A stretch of DNA of 9,963 nucleotides. Source: Bacteroidales bacterium. GTDB lineage: Bacteria > Bacteroidota > Bacteroidia > Bacteroidales > P3. Positions 1-6,111 of this stretch are shown here, piece by piece (the stretch's first letter is position 1; the number at the start of each line of letters is the position of its first letter). The DNA is taken from positions 1 through 9,963 of the forward strand of contig JAEEIS010000036.1 in NCBI GenBank assembly GCA_016281475.1, in the 5' to 3' direction. Position numbers and translations under genes: made by a program. The notes under the pieces are model-generated. The model saw only the letters and a program-made list of their open reading frames with translations. It ran no database searches and had not been told where the DNA came from.

Positions 1-2956
1 ACATATCACCGATAGCCTCTCTGCCACAAGCCAACTTCAGATAGGGGCAAGCCACCTGACCGTTGGCTTCCACACCCTGTATATGCTGATAGGGAGCGAC
101 AGCGCCTTGCGGATGGAGAGCTCTACGTTCTTCATCACGCCGCCCCTCCTGCCACCCGACACATTCGACCAGCACTATACCTACTGGCTCGACCAGAACA
201 TGACCCAGACCTTCGAGGGCACCCTCACCGGCGGGCAAATGCTCATCAACTGCAACAGCCTCGACTATGGGTTCCACAGCCTGCACATCCTTTTGGGCAG
301 CGGCTCCACAGCACGGCTGGAGAGCCACATCTTCTACAAGACACCGCCGACTCGGCCCGCCGACACATTCGACCAGCACTATACCTATTGGCTCGACCAG
401 GACATGTCCCAGACCTTCGAGGGCACCCTCACCAACGGGCAGATGTTCATCAACTGCAACAGCCTCGACTATGGGTTCCACAGCCTGCACATCCTTTTGG
501 GCAGCGGCTCCACAAGACGGTTGGAAAACCACATCTTCTACAAGACACCGCCGACGAGACCCGCCGACACATTCGACCAGCACTATACCTATTGGTTCGA
601 CCAAGACCTCGCCCAGACCTACGAGGGTACCCTTGCAGGTGGGCAGATGCTTATCAACTGCGACAGCCTCAGCGAGGGATTCCACATCCTCAATATGCGG
701 CTGGGCAGCGGCACCACGGCACGGCTGGAACGCCACACGTTCTTTATACCGCCCAAAGCCCTTGCCGAAAATTACACCGACCTGGCTTACTGGTACGAGG
801 GCGAGGGGGTAATGCACCATGTTTCGCCCCTCGGCGGGATGCATATGCTCGACGTGCCACAGATGGCTTGCGGAGCTCAGGGGAAGATTTTCCTGATGGC
901 AAGCGACAGCTTAGGCAACACCTCGCCTGTCATAGCTCATGAGTTTGTGATGATGGATTCCAATTGCTGTCTGCCGCCGCTGTTTGCTACAGCCGACCAT
1001 GTGACCGAATCGGGCGCACGTCTGCATTGGGACTACAACCGTCCGCAGACGTTCACCTTGGTGTATGACACTGTGCCTATCAACGACCCCAACGTCGGAC
1101 ACAACCGCGTGACGCTGACCGACACAGTCTATTGGTTCACCAATATGCCGTCGGGCATTATCTGCTACTACGCCATCAAGAGCGAATGCGGCGACCGCTG
1201 GACCATGGGCGAATGGAATACCCGCTGCCGCACATTGACACCCCTCTACACCGAGGCTTGCGACAGCTACACGTGGAAGGGAATCACCTACACGGCCTCT
1301 GCCACTGTGCCTGAATTTGTCTTTACCTCCACCGGCGGCTGCGATAGCGTGACCGTGATGCACATGACCATCAACCACAGTAGCAACAGCATTGAGACGG
1401 CTACAGCCTGCGACAGCTACACATGGCACGGCTATACTTACTCTACCTCTTCTATCGATTCTATCACCTCTATCAATTCAGCAGGTTGCGACAGCGTGAC
1501 AACCCTTCACCTGACCATCAACCACAGCAACACAGCCATTGAGACTCAGACCGCCTGCGACAGCTACACTTGGCACGGCACCACTTACTCCATCTCCACT
1601 ATCGACTCTATCACCTCTATCAATTCAGTAGGTTGCGATAGCGTGACAACACTTCACCTGACCATCAACCACAGCAACACAGCCATTGAGACTCAGACCG
1701 CTTGCGACACCTACACTTGGCACGGCACCACTTACACTAGCTCTACTAGTACTCCTAGTTACACTACCACCAATGCCGCAGGCTGCGACAGCACCGTCAC
1801 GTTGCACCTGACCATCAACCACAGCACCAACGCCACCGAGACCGCCACCGCCTGCGACAGCTACACTTGGCACGGCACTACCTATACTAGTTCTACTAGT
1901 ACTCCTAGTTACACTATCACCAATGCTGCAGGCTGCGACAGCACCACCACCCTCCACTTGACTATCAACAACAGCACCACCGGCACCGAGACCGTCACCG
2001 CCTGCGACTCCTACACATGGCACGACAGCACTTTCACAGCTTCAACTTTCAATTTTCAATTTTCAACTTTCAACTCTCAGGGCTGCGACAGCACCGTCAC
2101 CCTGCACCTCACCATCAACCACAGCACCACCGGCACCGAGACCGTCACCGCCTGTGACACCTACACCTGGCACGACTCTATCTATTCTATCTCTTCTATC
2201 GACTCTATCACCCTTACCAACGCCGCCGGCTGCGACAGCACAGTCACCCTGCACCTAACTATCAACAACAGCACAACAAGCACGGAGACCATCACCGCCT
2301 GCGACAGCTACACTTGGCACGACAGCACTTTCACAGCTTCAACTTTCAATTTTCAATTTTCAATTTTCAACTCTCAGGGCTGCGACAGCACCATCACCCT
2401 CCACCTCACCATCAACCACAGCACCACAGGCACCGAGACCGTCACCGCCTGCGACACCTATACCTGGCACGACTCTATCTATTCTATCTCTTCTATCGAC
2501 TCTATCACCCTTACCAATGCCGCCGGCTGCGACAGCACCGTCACCCTCCACCTCACCATCAACTACAGCACCCGTGACACCATCCACAAAAGGGCAACCA
2601 ACAGTTATGAGTGGAACGGCAACACCTACACCGAAACCGGAGAATACATCTACGAAGGCCAGACTGCGGCAGGCTGTGACAGTATTGTCGTCCTGAAGCT
2701 CACCATCGACCATGTGGGCATCGCCGACGTGACCGCCCTCGATGGCATCACCCTCTACCCCAACCCCACCACTGGTAAGCTCACCATCGATGCCGAAGGG
2801 GTGTCGAAAGTGGAAGTATACGACTACTCCGGCCGTCTGGTGGCGACATTCACCAACACCAACCAGCTCGACATCTCACAACTGCCCACAGGTACCTACG
2901 CCCTGCGCATCAGCCTGCAGAAGGGCAACACCGTGCGCCGCGTCATCAAGCGTTAA
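1..2956 (+). CDS. Large repetitive secreted surface protein with T9SS type A sorting domain (5' end outside window)
   Basis: The reading frame is open from base 2 with no stop, and residues before the first in-window ATG (83) already match the repeat pattern, so the gene begins left of the window; 984 residues are visible. Order: (a) tandem 68-residue repeats (partial copy to 157, three clear copies 158-769, a diverged copy to about 945); (b) a linker with several Cys and an FN3-like stretch (about 950-1250); (c) ten 49-50-residue repeats built on C-D-S-Y-T-W and G-C-D-S; (d) a C-terminal T9SS domain from about 2714, with LYPNPTTGK, VEVYDYSGR and a basic end VRRVIKR. Family knowledge: such C-termini direct export across the outer membrane through PorU/PorV-type machinery with cleavage and surface attachment. 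The repeats suggest an adhesin-like or stalk-like protein, which is inference; the binding partner is unknown. Unit copies are nearly identical in DNA, so copy number may vary or be misassembled. Confidence 0.9.
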   Translation, partial: HITDSLSATSQLQIGASHLTVGFHTLYMLIGSDSALRMESSTFFITPPLLPPDTFDQHYTYWLDQNMTQTFEGTLTGGQMLINCNSLDYGFHSLHILLGSGSTARLESHIFYKTPPTRPADTFDQHYTYWLDQDMSQTFEGTLTNGQMFINCNSLDYGFHSLHILLGSGSTRRLENHIFYKTPPTRPADTFDQHYTYWFDQDLAQTYEGTLAGGQMLINCDSLSEGFHILNMRLGSGTTARLERHTFFIPPKALAENYTDLAYWYEGEGVMHHVSPLGGMHMLDVPQMACGAQGKIFLMASDSLGNTSPVIAHEFVMMDSNCCLPPLFATADHVTESGARLHWDYNRPQTFTLVYDTVPINDPNVGHNRVTLTDTVYWFTNMPSGIICYYAIKSECGDRWTMGEWNTRCRTLTPLYTEACDSYTWKGITYTASATVPEFVFTSTGGCDSVTVMHMTINHSSNSIETATACDSYTWHGYTYSTSSIDSITSINSAGCDSVTTLHLTINHSNTAIETQTACDSYTWHGTTYSISTIDSITSINSVGCDSVTTLHLTINHSNTAIETQTACDTYTWHGTTYTSSTSTPSYTTTNAAGCDSTVTLHLTINHSTNATETATACDSYTWHGTTYTSSTSTPSYTITNAAGCDSTTTLHLTINNSTTGTETVTACDSYTWHDSTFTASTFNFQFSTFNSQGCDSTVTLHLTINHSTTGTETVTACDTYTWHDSIYSISSIDSITLTNAAGCDSTVTLHLTINNSTTSTETITACDSYTWHDSTFTASTFNFQFSIFNSQGCDSTITLHLTINHSTTGTETVTACDTYTWHDSIYSISSIDSITLTNAAGCDSTVTLHLTINYSTRDTIHKRATNSYEWNGNTYTETGEYIYEGQTAAGCDSIVVLKLTIDHVGIADVTALDGITLYPNPTTGKLTIDAEGVSKVEVYDYSGRLVATFTNTNQLDISQLPTGTYALRISLQKGNTVRRVIKR
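158..769 (+). repeat. Three 204-bp in-frame tandem repeats (68 residues each)
   Basis: Copies start with the codons for DTFDQHYTYW at 158, 362 and 566, exactly 204 bp apart. Each contains FDQ, EGTL, GGQM or NGQM, INC, GFH and a G-S-G-[ST]-T-x-R-LE motif. A partial earlier copy occupies 2-157 and a strongly diverged one follows to about 945. Copies 1 and 2 are almost identical over long stretches, indicating recent duplication or gene conversion. Each unit keeps one Cys (INC). Confidence 0.92.
2041..2074 (+). repeat. TTTCAA[CT] heptanucleotide array, copy 1 (inside CDS)
   Basis: A partial unit ttcaac is followed by tttcaat, tttcaat, tttcaac, tttcaac. It fills the variable loop of repeat unit 6 and is read as STFNFQFSTFN. 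The same kind of heptad occurs at 2338-2371 and, on the other strand, at 5731-5765 in an unrelated gene. Confidence 0.9.
2338..2371 (+). repeat. TTTCAA[CT] heptanucleotide array, copy 2 (inside CDS)
   Basis: A partial unit ttcaac is followed by tttcaat three times and tttcaac once, in the loop of repeat unit 8. It has the same length and frame as the copy in unit 6 (297 bp earlier) but differs at one C/T position, so point change has occurred without a change in copy number. Confidence 0.9.
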
Positions 2957-2983
2957 TCAGCCTTTGGCAGTGTCACACCACCA

Positions 2984-3023
2984 TGAGGCAGACCTATAAA
3001 AAGGGGCCTGCCTCAATTTTTTT
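2984..3023 (+). terminator. Rho-independent terminator of the large T9SS gene
   Basis: The perfect 8-bp arms tgaggcag (2984-2991) and ctgcctca (3008-3015) are followed by seven T (3017-3023). It starts 28 bp after the TAA stop and 46 bp before the sigma factor ATG, so it separates the two transcription units. Confidence 0.85.
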
Positions 3024-3068
3024 CGTCATGAGCGAATATTTTGGGGGTGTTGTACGTTTATTGTGCAA

Positions 3069-3569
3069 ATGACAGAACGCGAATACTCACATATAGCCCA
3101 ACAGTGCCGAGAGGATTTGTACCGCTACGCCGTGCGTTACACGGGTGACGGCGACAGCGCGTGGGACGTGGTGCAGGATGCTCTGGTGGAGCTGTGGACA
3201 CACCGTGAGGCGGTGGAAACCGACAAGGCGAAAGGCTTTATGATTCGCGTGATGTACCGCGAACTGGTAGATATCCACCGACACGAAGTGCGTTTCCGTG
3301 AGCGTATGCCCGAACTGGTGGGCGAGCAATGGTACTGCCAACACGACAACTTCGAACTGCGCGATGCCATGCAGCAAGCCCTCGCCCAGCTGCCTGACCA
3401 ACACCGAGCTATACTACTGATGAAAGATATCGAAGGTTACAAATACCAAGAAATAGCCCAAATGACGGGACTTGAAGAGTCGCAGGTGACAGGCATACTC
3501 TACCGCGCCCGCGTCAACCTGAAGAAAGCATACATCAAGTTGAACACAATAAAACAATCCGCGATATGA
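3069..3569 (+). CDS. ECF-type RNA polymerase sigma-70 factor
   Basis: This 166-residue protein has the usual ECF size and two-domain plan. Region 2 (about residues 15-80) has DLYRYAVRYTGD, the AWDVVQDALVELW helix (the D-A-x-D-x-x-Q-x-x-F-x-x-x-W class) and a basic stretch RELVDIHRHEVRFRER. Region 4 (about 100-156) has L-P-D-Q-H-R-A-I-L-L-M, D-I-E-G-Y-K-Y-Q-E-I-A and a helix-turn-helix ending G-I-L-Y-R-A-R. It directs RNA polymerase to alternative promoters. I chose ATG 3069; a GTG at 3063 in the same frame would add two residues, but GTG starts are less usual here. No convincing -7/-33 pair is seen upstream (TACGTTTA at 3053-3060 is a weak candidate that would give an almost leaderless mRNA). 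The stop overlaps the next start as ATGA, so it is coupled to the anti-sigma gene. Confidence 0.92.
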   Translation: MTEREYSHIAQQCREDLYRYAVRYTGDGDSAWDVVQDALVELWTHREAVETDKAKGFMIRVMYRELVDIHRHEVRFRERMPELVGEQWYCQHDNFELRDAMQQALAQLPDQHRAILLMKDIEGYKYQEIAQMTGLEESQVTGILYRARVNLKKAYIKLNTIKQSAI

Positions 3570-4318
3570 TAACACTTGACAATTACGAAAGCTATCTATT
3601 CCTCTACCAAGAAGGCGAGCTGGACAGTGCAACACGCACCGAGGTGGAGCGGTTCCTGCTGCAGCACCCCGACATACGCGAGGAGATGGAACAATACTAC
3701 GACCCCACTTTCGTAGTGACTGCCGAGCCTCCTACCCGCAAACGCCACACCGTCATGCCCTTCTGGCGTTGGGCTGCCGCCGCCTGCGTGTTGCTGGTAT
3801 TGGGCTATGGAGCCTATCTGCTGCTACCCAACAGCACTGAGAATGGTACTTTGGTGGCGGAAGTTCGTCCTTCCGAGATGGTCAATACAAAAAGTCCACA
3901 ACCTATTGCACCTATCCCTGATGATACACCTAGCCTACACCACAAGGCAAGGCATAATGCCCCTATCCATACGACAATCCCACCTGTATCAGCAGATTCG
4001 GCGGCCTCAGCAAATACAGTGATTGAACCAGAACCGACAATCGTGCAACCAGAAAGCAACCCATCACCAGAAACAGAGAAGGCTAAACCTACCACCCCTG
4101 AATACATCCTCACCGACCGACTGGCATTAGAACCCATCATAGTGGACAATCTGGCTGTGGAGGTGCCCAACAGTTTCCCATATCCTTCCTCTCAGACCAA
4201 TCTGGCAGGAATGCTGATGGCATTTTCAGACAGAAAGAAACAAGAACTCTTTGACTTCATCCGACAAGAACAACACCCCCAACATAAGTTAATTCAATTA
4301 GCACAAGAAATGTATTAA
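3566..4318 (+). CDS. Single-pass membrane anti-sigma factor (putative)
   Basis: The 250-residue product starts inside the sigma gene (ATGA overlap, 4 bp). Residues 1-45 (NYESYLFLYQEGELDSATR followed by a helix with HPDIREEME) resemble the short cytoplasmic sigma-binding segment of Bacteroidetes anti-sigma factors, with the typical 'Y-x-x-G-E-L ... E-V-E-x-F-L-x-x-H-P' pattern. No zinc-binding H-x3-C-x2-C motif is present. Basic residues (RKRH, 58-61) precede a hydrophobic span at about 67-87, giving an N-in topology. The periplasmic part is rich in Pro, Ser and Thr (about 95-175) and ends in a charged helical segment (DRKKQELFDFIRQEQ, near 222-236). The role, holding the sigma factor until an envelope signal arrives, is inferred from position and architecture; no FecR-like or peptidase domain is visible. 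Confidence 0.78.
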   Translation: MITLDNYESYLFLYQEGELDSATRTEVERFLLQHPDIREEMEQYYDPTFVVTAEPPTRKRHTVMPFWRWAAAACVLLVLGYGAYLLLPNSTENGTLVAEVRPSEMVNTKSPQPIAPIPDDTPSLHHKARHNAPIHTTIPPVSADSAASANTVIEPEPTIVQPESNPSPETEKAKPTTPEYILTDRLALEPIIVDNLAVEVPNSFPYPSSQTNLAGMLMAFSDRKKQELFDFIRQEQHPQHKLIQLAQEMY

Positions 4319-4329
4319 GACCACTTCTA

Positions 4330-4347
4330 TTAATTGCATGCAATTAA
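4330..4347. promoter_or_regulatory. 18-bp perfect palindrome (candidate operator)
   Basis: The sequence TTAATTGCATGCAATTAA equals its own reverse complement over all 18 bases. It begins 12 bp after the anti-sigma stop and 117 bp before the barrel gene. A perfect palindrome without a spacer suits a dimeric DNA-binding protein better than an RNA hairpin, and no T-run follows, so it is not an intrinsic terminator. No candidate regulator is in the window. Confidence 0.4.
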
Positions 4348-4385
4348 AGTCTCAAATTCTTATCAAATTCAAAATATGTAATTTA

Positions 4386-4409
4386 CAAATTCTCCAATTC
4401 TCTAATTCT
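4386..4409 (+). repeat. Three 8-bp tandem repeats, consensus CNAATTCT
   Basis: The units caaattct, ccaattct and ctaattct run without gaps in the 5' flank of the barrel gene; a further caaattct lies at 4353-4360. Two arms ttatcaa (4360-4366) and ttgataa (4409-4415) bracket the array and could pair. This is non-coding simple-repeat DNA in the 128-bp gap 4319-4446, where I see no clear -7 box. Confidence 0.65.
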
Positions 4410-4446
4410 TGATAAATAGAAATCCCCTTAACAATAAAAACTTACC

Positions 4447-5535
4447 ATGATGAAAAGAACCGCCATATTCACCATTCTCGCGTTCCTCTTTTTCACAGGC
4501 AACGCGCAAGTCAACATCTACCGCCAAAACATCAACCAGGAAATCCGAAAACTGGTAGTGTCAGGCAGCTGCTTCGTCCATCTGCAACGGGACACCAGCA
4601 ACTGGGTGTCATACCAGAGCACCTCGTTGCCCGAATCGTCACAGATGGTGATAATCGAAGGCAACGTACTCACCACCACCGAAGCTGCCAACGGAAAGAT
4701 ACTTTATGTGGGCACCTCCGCTGTCAAGGGGTCGCCATTTGACATCGCCGTAGAGGACGATGCCGTAGTGCTCTTCAATGGGAAATACTACACTAAGAGT
4801 GGAGTGTTAACGCAGGATGCCAATGTTATAAAGTCCTCTTCCCCAACCCACAGCTGGACGGGGCTGAAAAAGTACACCTCCACCCAACGCCTTCATTGGG
4901 ACTTTTTCTTTGGCGCCTGCACATGGGCAGTACCAGAAGCAACCTTTGGAAGCGAACTCTACCCCACTAAATTTACAAAAAATACCGGCATAATGGGACA
5001 CACTGGCTTTCAGGCAGGCTATTCAATTTATATGGACAACCATATCGCTGCCGGCATAGGAGTAGGATACACGATGTACAACAACGAATTCAAACATCCT
5101 CTTGTTGACTATTCTACCCATGACAACTTACTCTTTTATGGTACCTCAGATTTGCCAGGAGTATGGACAACTACTACCACAACCATGTCGCTTGGCGTGC
5201 CCATGCACTTCATTTTCTATCCCGATGAATCGAAGCATTCGATCAACATGAGGTTGGAAGTGATTCCGCAAATATCTATCATACAAATCATCAACCAAAA
5301 CTACACTTATGAACAAGGCGGTGTCTCGACCAATGCCAACTACACAAGAGACCTCCCCTTTAGCCTGTTCAACCTCACCACACGCCTCAGCCTCAACTAT
5401 GGTTTGCTAGGTGCTTACGCCGAAATAGGCCTTGTGCCACTTAGTCGCAATCTTAGCTTCTTGGGCAACAACATCTCACCCCACAATTTTGCCTTAGGAG
5501 TGAGAATAAACCTTTTTGATATGATTAAGAAGTAA
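4447..5535 (+). CDS. GIN-like head plus outer-membrane beta-barrel protein
   Basis: The 362-residue product has a signal peptide (MMKRTAIFTILAFLFFTGNA, probable cleavage before Gln21). Residues about 30-118 look like a short GIN (DUF2807-type) domain: I-R-K-L-V-V-S-G-S-C-F-V-H-L, an EGNVL turn and F-D-I-A-V-E-D-D-A-V-V-L-F-N-G, the stacked short strands typical of that family but about half its usual length. From about 145 the pattern is alternating aromatic/hydrophobic strands with Gly-rich turns (F-F-F-G-A-C-T-W, G-I-G-V-G-Y-T-M, Y-G-L-L-G-A-Y-A-E-I-G-L) ending H-N-F-A-L-G-V-R-I-N-L-F, as in small Bacteroidetes outer-membrane barrels. Its place 128 bp after the anti-sigma gene on the same strand suggests one regulon. 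Substrate or ligand is unknown. The start could also be the second ATG (4450). Confidence 0.75.
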   Translation: MMKRTAIFTILAFLFFTGNAQVNIYRQNINQEIRKLVVSGSCFVHLQRDTSNWVSYQSTSLPESSQMVIIEGNVLTTTEAANGKILYVGTSAVKGSPFDIAVEDDAVVLFNGKYYTKSGVLTQDANVIKSSSPTHSWTGLKKYTSTQRLHWDFFFGACTWAVPEATFGSELYPTKFTKNTGIMGHTGFQAGYSIYMDNHIAAGIGVGYTMYNNEFKHPLVDYSTHDNLLFYGTSDLPGVWTTTTTTMSLGVPMHFIFYPDESKHSINMRLEVIPQISIIQIINQNYTYEQGGVSTNANYTRDLPFSLFNLTTRLSLNYGLLGAYAEIGLVPLSRNLSFLGNNISPHNFALGVRINLFDMIKK

Positions 5536-5564
5536 GAACTAAGCAGCCAATGCTCAGTTCTTAC
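5532..5564. terminator. Hairpin between convergent genes (possible bidirectional terminator)
   Basis: Arms gtaagaact (5532-5540) and agttcttac (5556-5564) form a perfect 9-bp stem with a 15-nt loop; the stem covers the barrel gene's TAA (5533-5535), and the minus-strand TGA (5554-5556) spans the end of the loop. A second, mutually exclusive stem is possible between 5535-5543 and 5567-5575. No long T-run follows on either strand, so termination strength is uncertain. Confidence 0.5.
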
Positions 5565-6111
5565 CTCTTAGTTCTCTAAACATCTCCCACATCACGATGG
5601 CGGCAGCACAACTCACATTCAGCGAGTGCTTGGTGCCCTGCTGAGGTATCTCGATGCTGCCGTCGCATAGGGGCAACAGCTCATCCTGCACTCCCTCCAC
5701 CTCATTGCCGAAGACGATGGCAATTTTTGAGTTGAAAGTTGAAAGTTGAAAGTTGAAAGTTGAAAGGTTGTCCAGTTTAATGCTGTCGTCCACTTGCTCT
5801 ATGGCATACACCTTATAGCCTTGCGTCTTCAGTTCGCGAACACAATCGACTGTTTCCTCATAATAAGTCCAATCCACACTGTCTTCTGCTCCTAATGCCG
5901 TCTTGTGTATGTCGCGGTGCGGCGGTGTGGAACAGATACCACACAGACAGATACGTTCCACACGAAAGGCATCGCCCGTGCGGAACACCGAGCCGATATT
6001 GTTCTGGCTCCTCACATTGTCCAGCACCACCGTCAGTGGCAGCTTCTCCGCCGCTTTATACTCTGGCACCGAGATGCGGTGCAACTCCTCCATCGATAAT
6101 TTGCGTGCCAT
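5554..6111 (-). CDS. SpoU/TrmH-family RNA 2'-O-methyltransferase with heptad-repeat insert
   Basis: The 185-residue SPOUT protein shows all three SpoU motifs: motif 1 DNVRSQNNIGSVFRTGDAF (31-49, with Asn32 and Arg44), motif 2 IVFGNEVEGV (132-141) and motif 3 IEIPQQGTKHSLNVSCAAAI (153-172, with Ser163 and Asn165). These build the knotted S-adenosylmethionine site; the family methylates ribose 2'-OH in tRNA or rRNA. The exact target is not readable from sequence. The N-terminal extension is short, so this is the compact type without a separate RNA-binding domain. Residues 116-127 (LSTFNFQLSTFN) are coded by a heptad repeat and lie between motifs 1 and 2, where related proteins have a shorter polar linker, so the fold is probably intact. 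The ATG overlaps the sufB stop as TAATG; GGAGGGG at 6123-6129 could act as a ribosome binding site 11 nt upstream. Confidence 0.92.
   Translation of the reverse strand: MARKLSMEELHRISVPEYKAAEKLPLTVVLDNVRSQNNIGSVFRTGDAFRVERICLCGICSTPPHRDIHKTALGAEDSVDWTYYEETVDCVRELKTQGYKVYAIEQVDDSIKLDNLSTFNFQLSTFNSKIAIVFGNEVEGVQDELLPLCDGSIEIPQQGTKHSLNVSCAAAIVMWEMFRELRGKN
5731..5765 (-). repeat. TTTCAAC heptanucleotide array, five perfect units (inside CDS)
   Basis: On the plus strand gttgaaa occurs five times without interruption (35 bp), which is TTTCAAC on the coding strand. It codes for LSTFNFQLSTFN in the methyltransferase. Gain or loss of one unit (7 bp) would shift the frame before motifs 2 and 3. Confidence 0.95.

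Larger units (their letters stand above)
2003..2596 (+). repeat. Higher-order 297-bp tandem duplication (units 6-7 copied as 8-9)
   Basis: Units 6 and 8 share the loop beginning HDSTFTASTFNFQFS, while units 7 and 9 share HDSIYSISSIDSITLTNAAG. The segment 2003-2299 matches 2300-2596 with few base changes and exactly the same length (297 bp). This is a two-unit duplication inside the longer array, more recent than the array itself. Confidence 0.85.
1259..2716 (+). repeat. Ten 147/150-bp tandem repeats coding for CDSYTW-type units
   Basis: The first Cys codons lie at 1259, 1409, 1556, 1703, 1853, 2003, 2153, 2300 and 2450; the tenth unit (2597) has Thr in place of this Cys and NSYEW in place of DSYTW. 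Spacing is 150 or 147 bp, always in frame. Consensus: A-C-D-[ST]-Y-T-W-H-[GD], a variable Ser/Thr-rich loop, G-C-D-S-x-x-T-L-H-L-T-I-N. Nine of the ten units hold two Cys, so one disulfide per unit is plausible. Similar modules occur in very large T9SS cargo proteins of Bacteroidales; I cannot assign a Pfam name. Confidence 0.92.

Noticed and set aside
911..1429. 172-codon minus-strand open frame
   Set aside because: It lies antisense within the T9SS protein; composition is unlike the neighbouring genes and no start signal or domain is seen.
1625..2713. Gly/Val-rich open frames on the minus strand under the CDSYTW array
   Set aside because: They reflect the repeat DNA read backwards; the repeat framework (CDSYTW, T9SS domain) clearly belongs to the plus frame.
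1259..2716. CRISPR-like regular repeat array
   Set aside because: Units are 147/150 bp, in frame and protein-coding, with no 24-40-bp repeat and unique spacer pattern.
3037..3060. Promoter for the sigma factor (TATTTTGG or TACGTTTA)
   Set aside because: Each differs from TAnnTTTG at one key base, neither has a TTTG at the -33 spacing, and the second would leave almost no leader.
3807..4022. 71-codon plus-strand frame inside the anti-sigma gene
   Set aside because: It is an out-of-frame shadow in the Pro/Thr-rich coding stretch with no start context.
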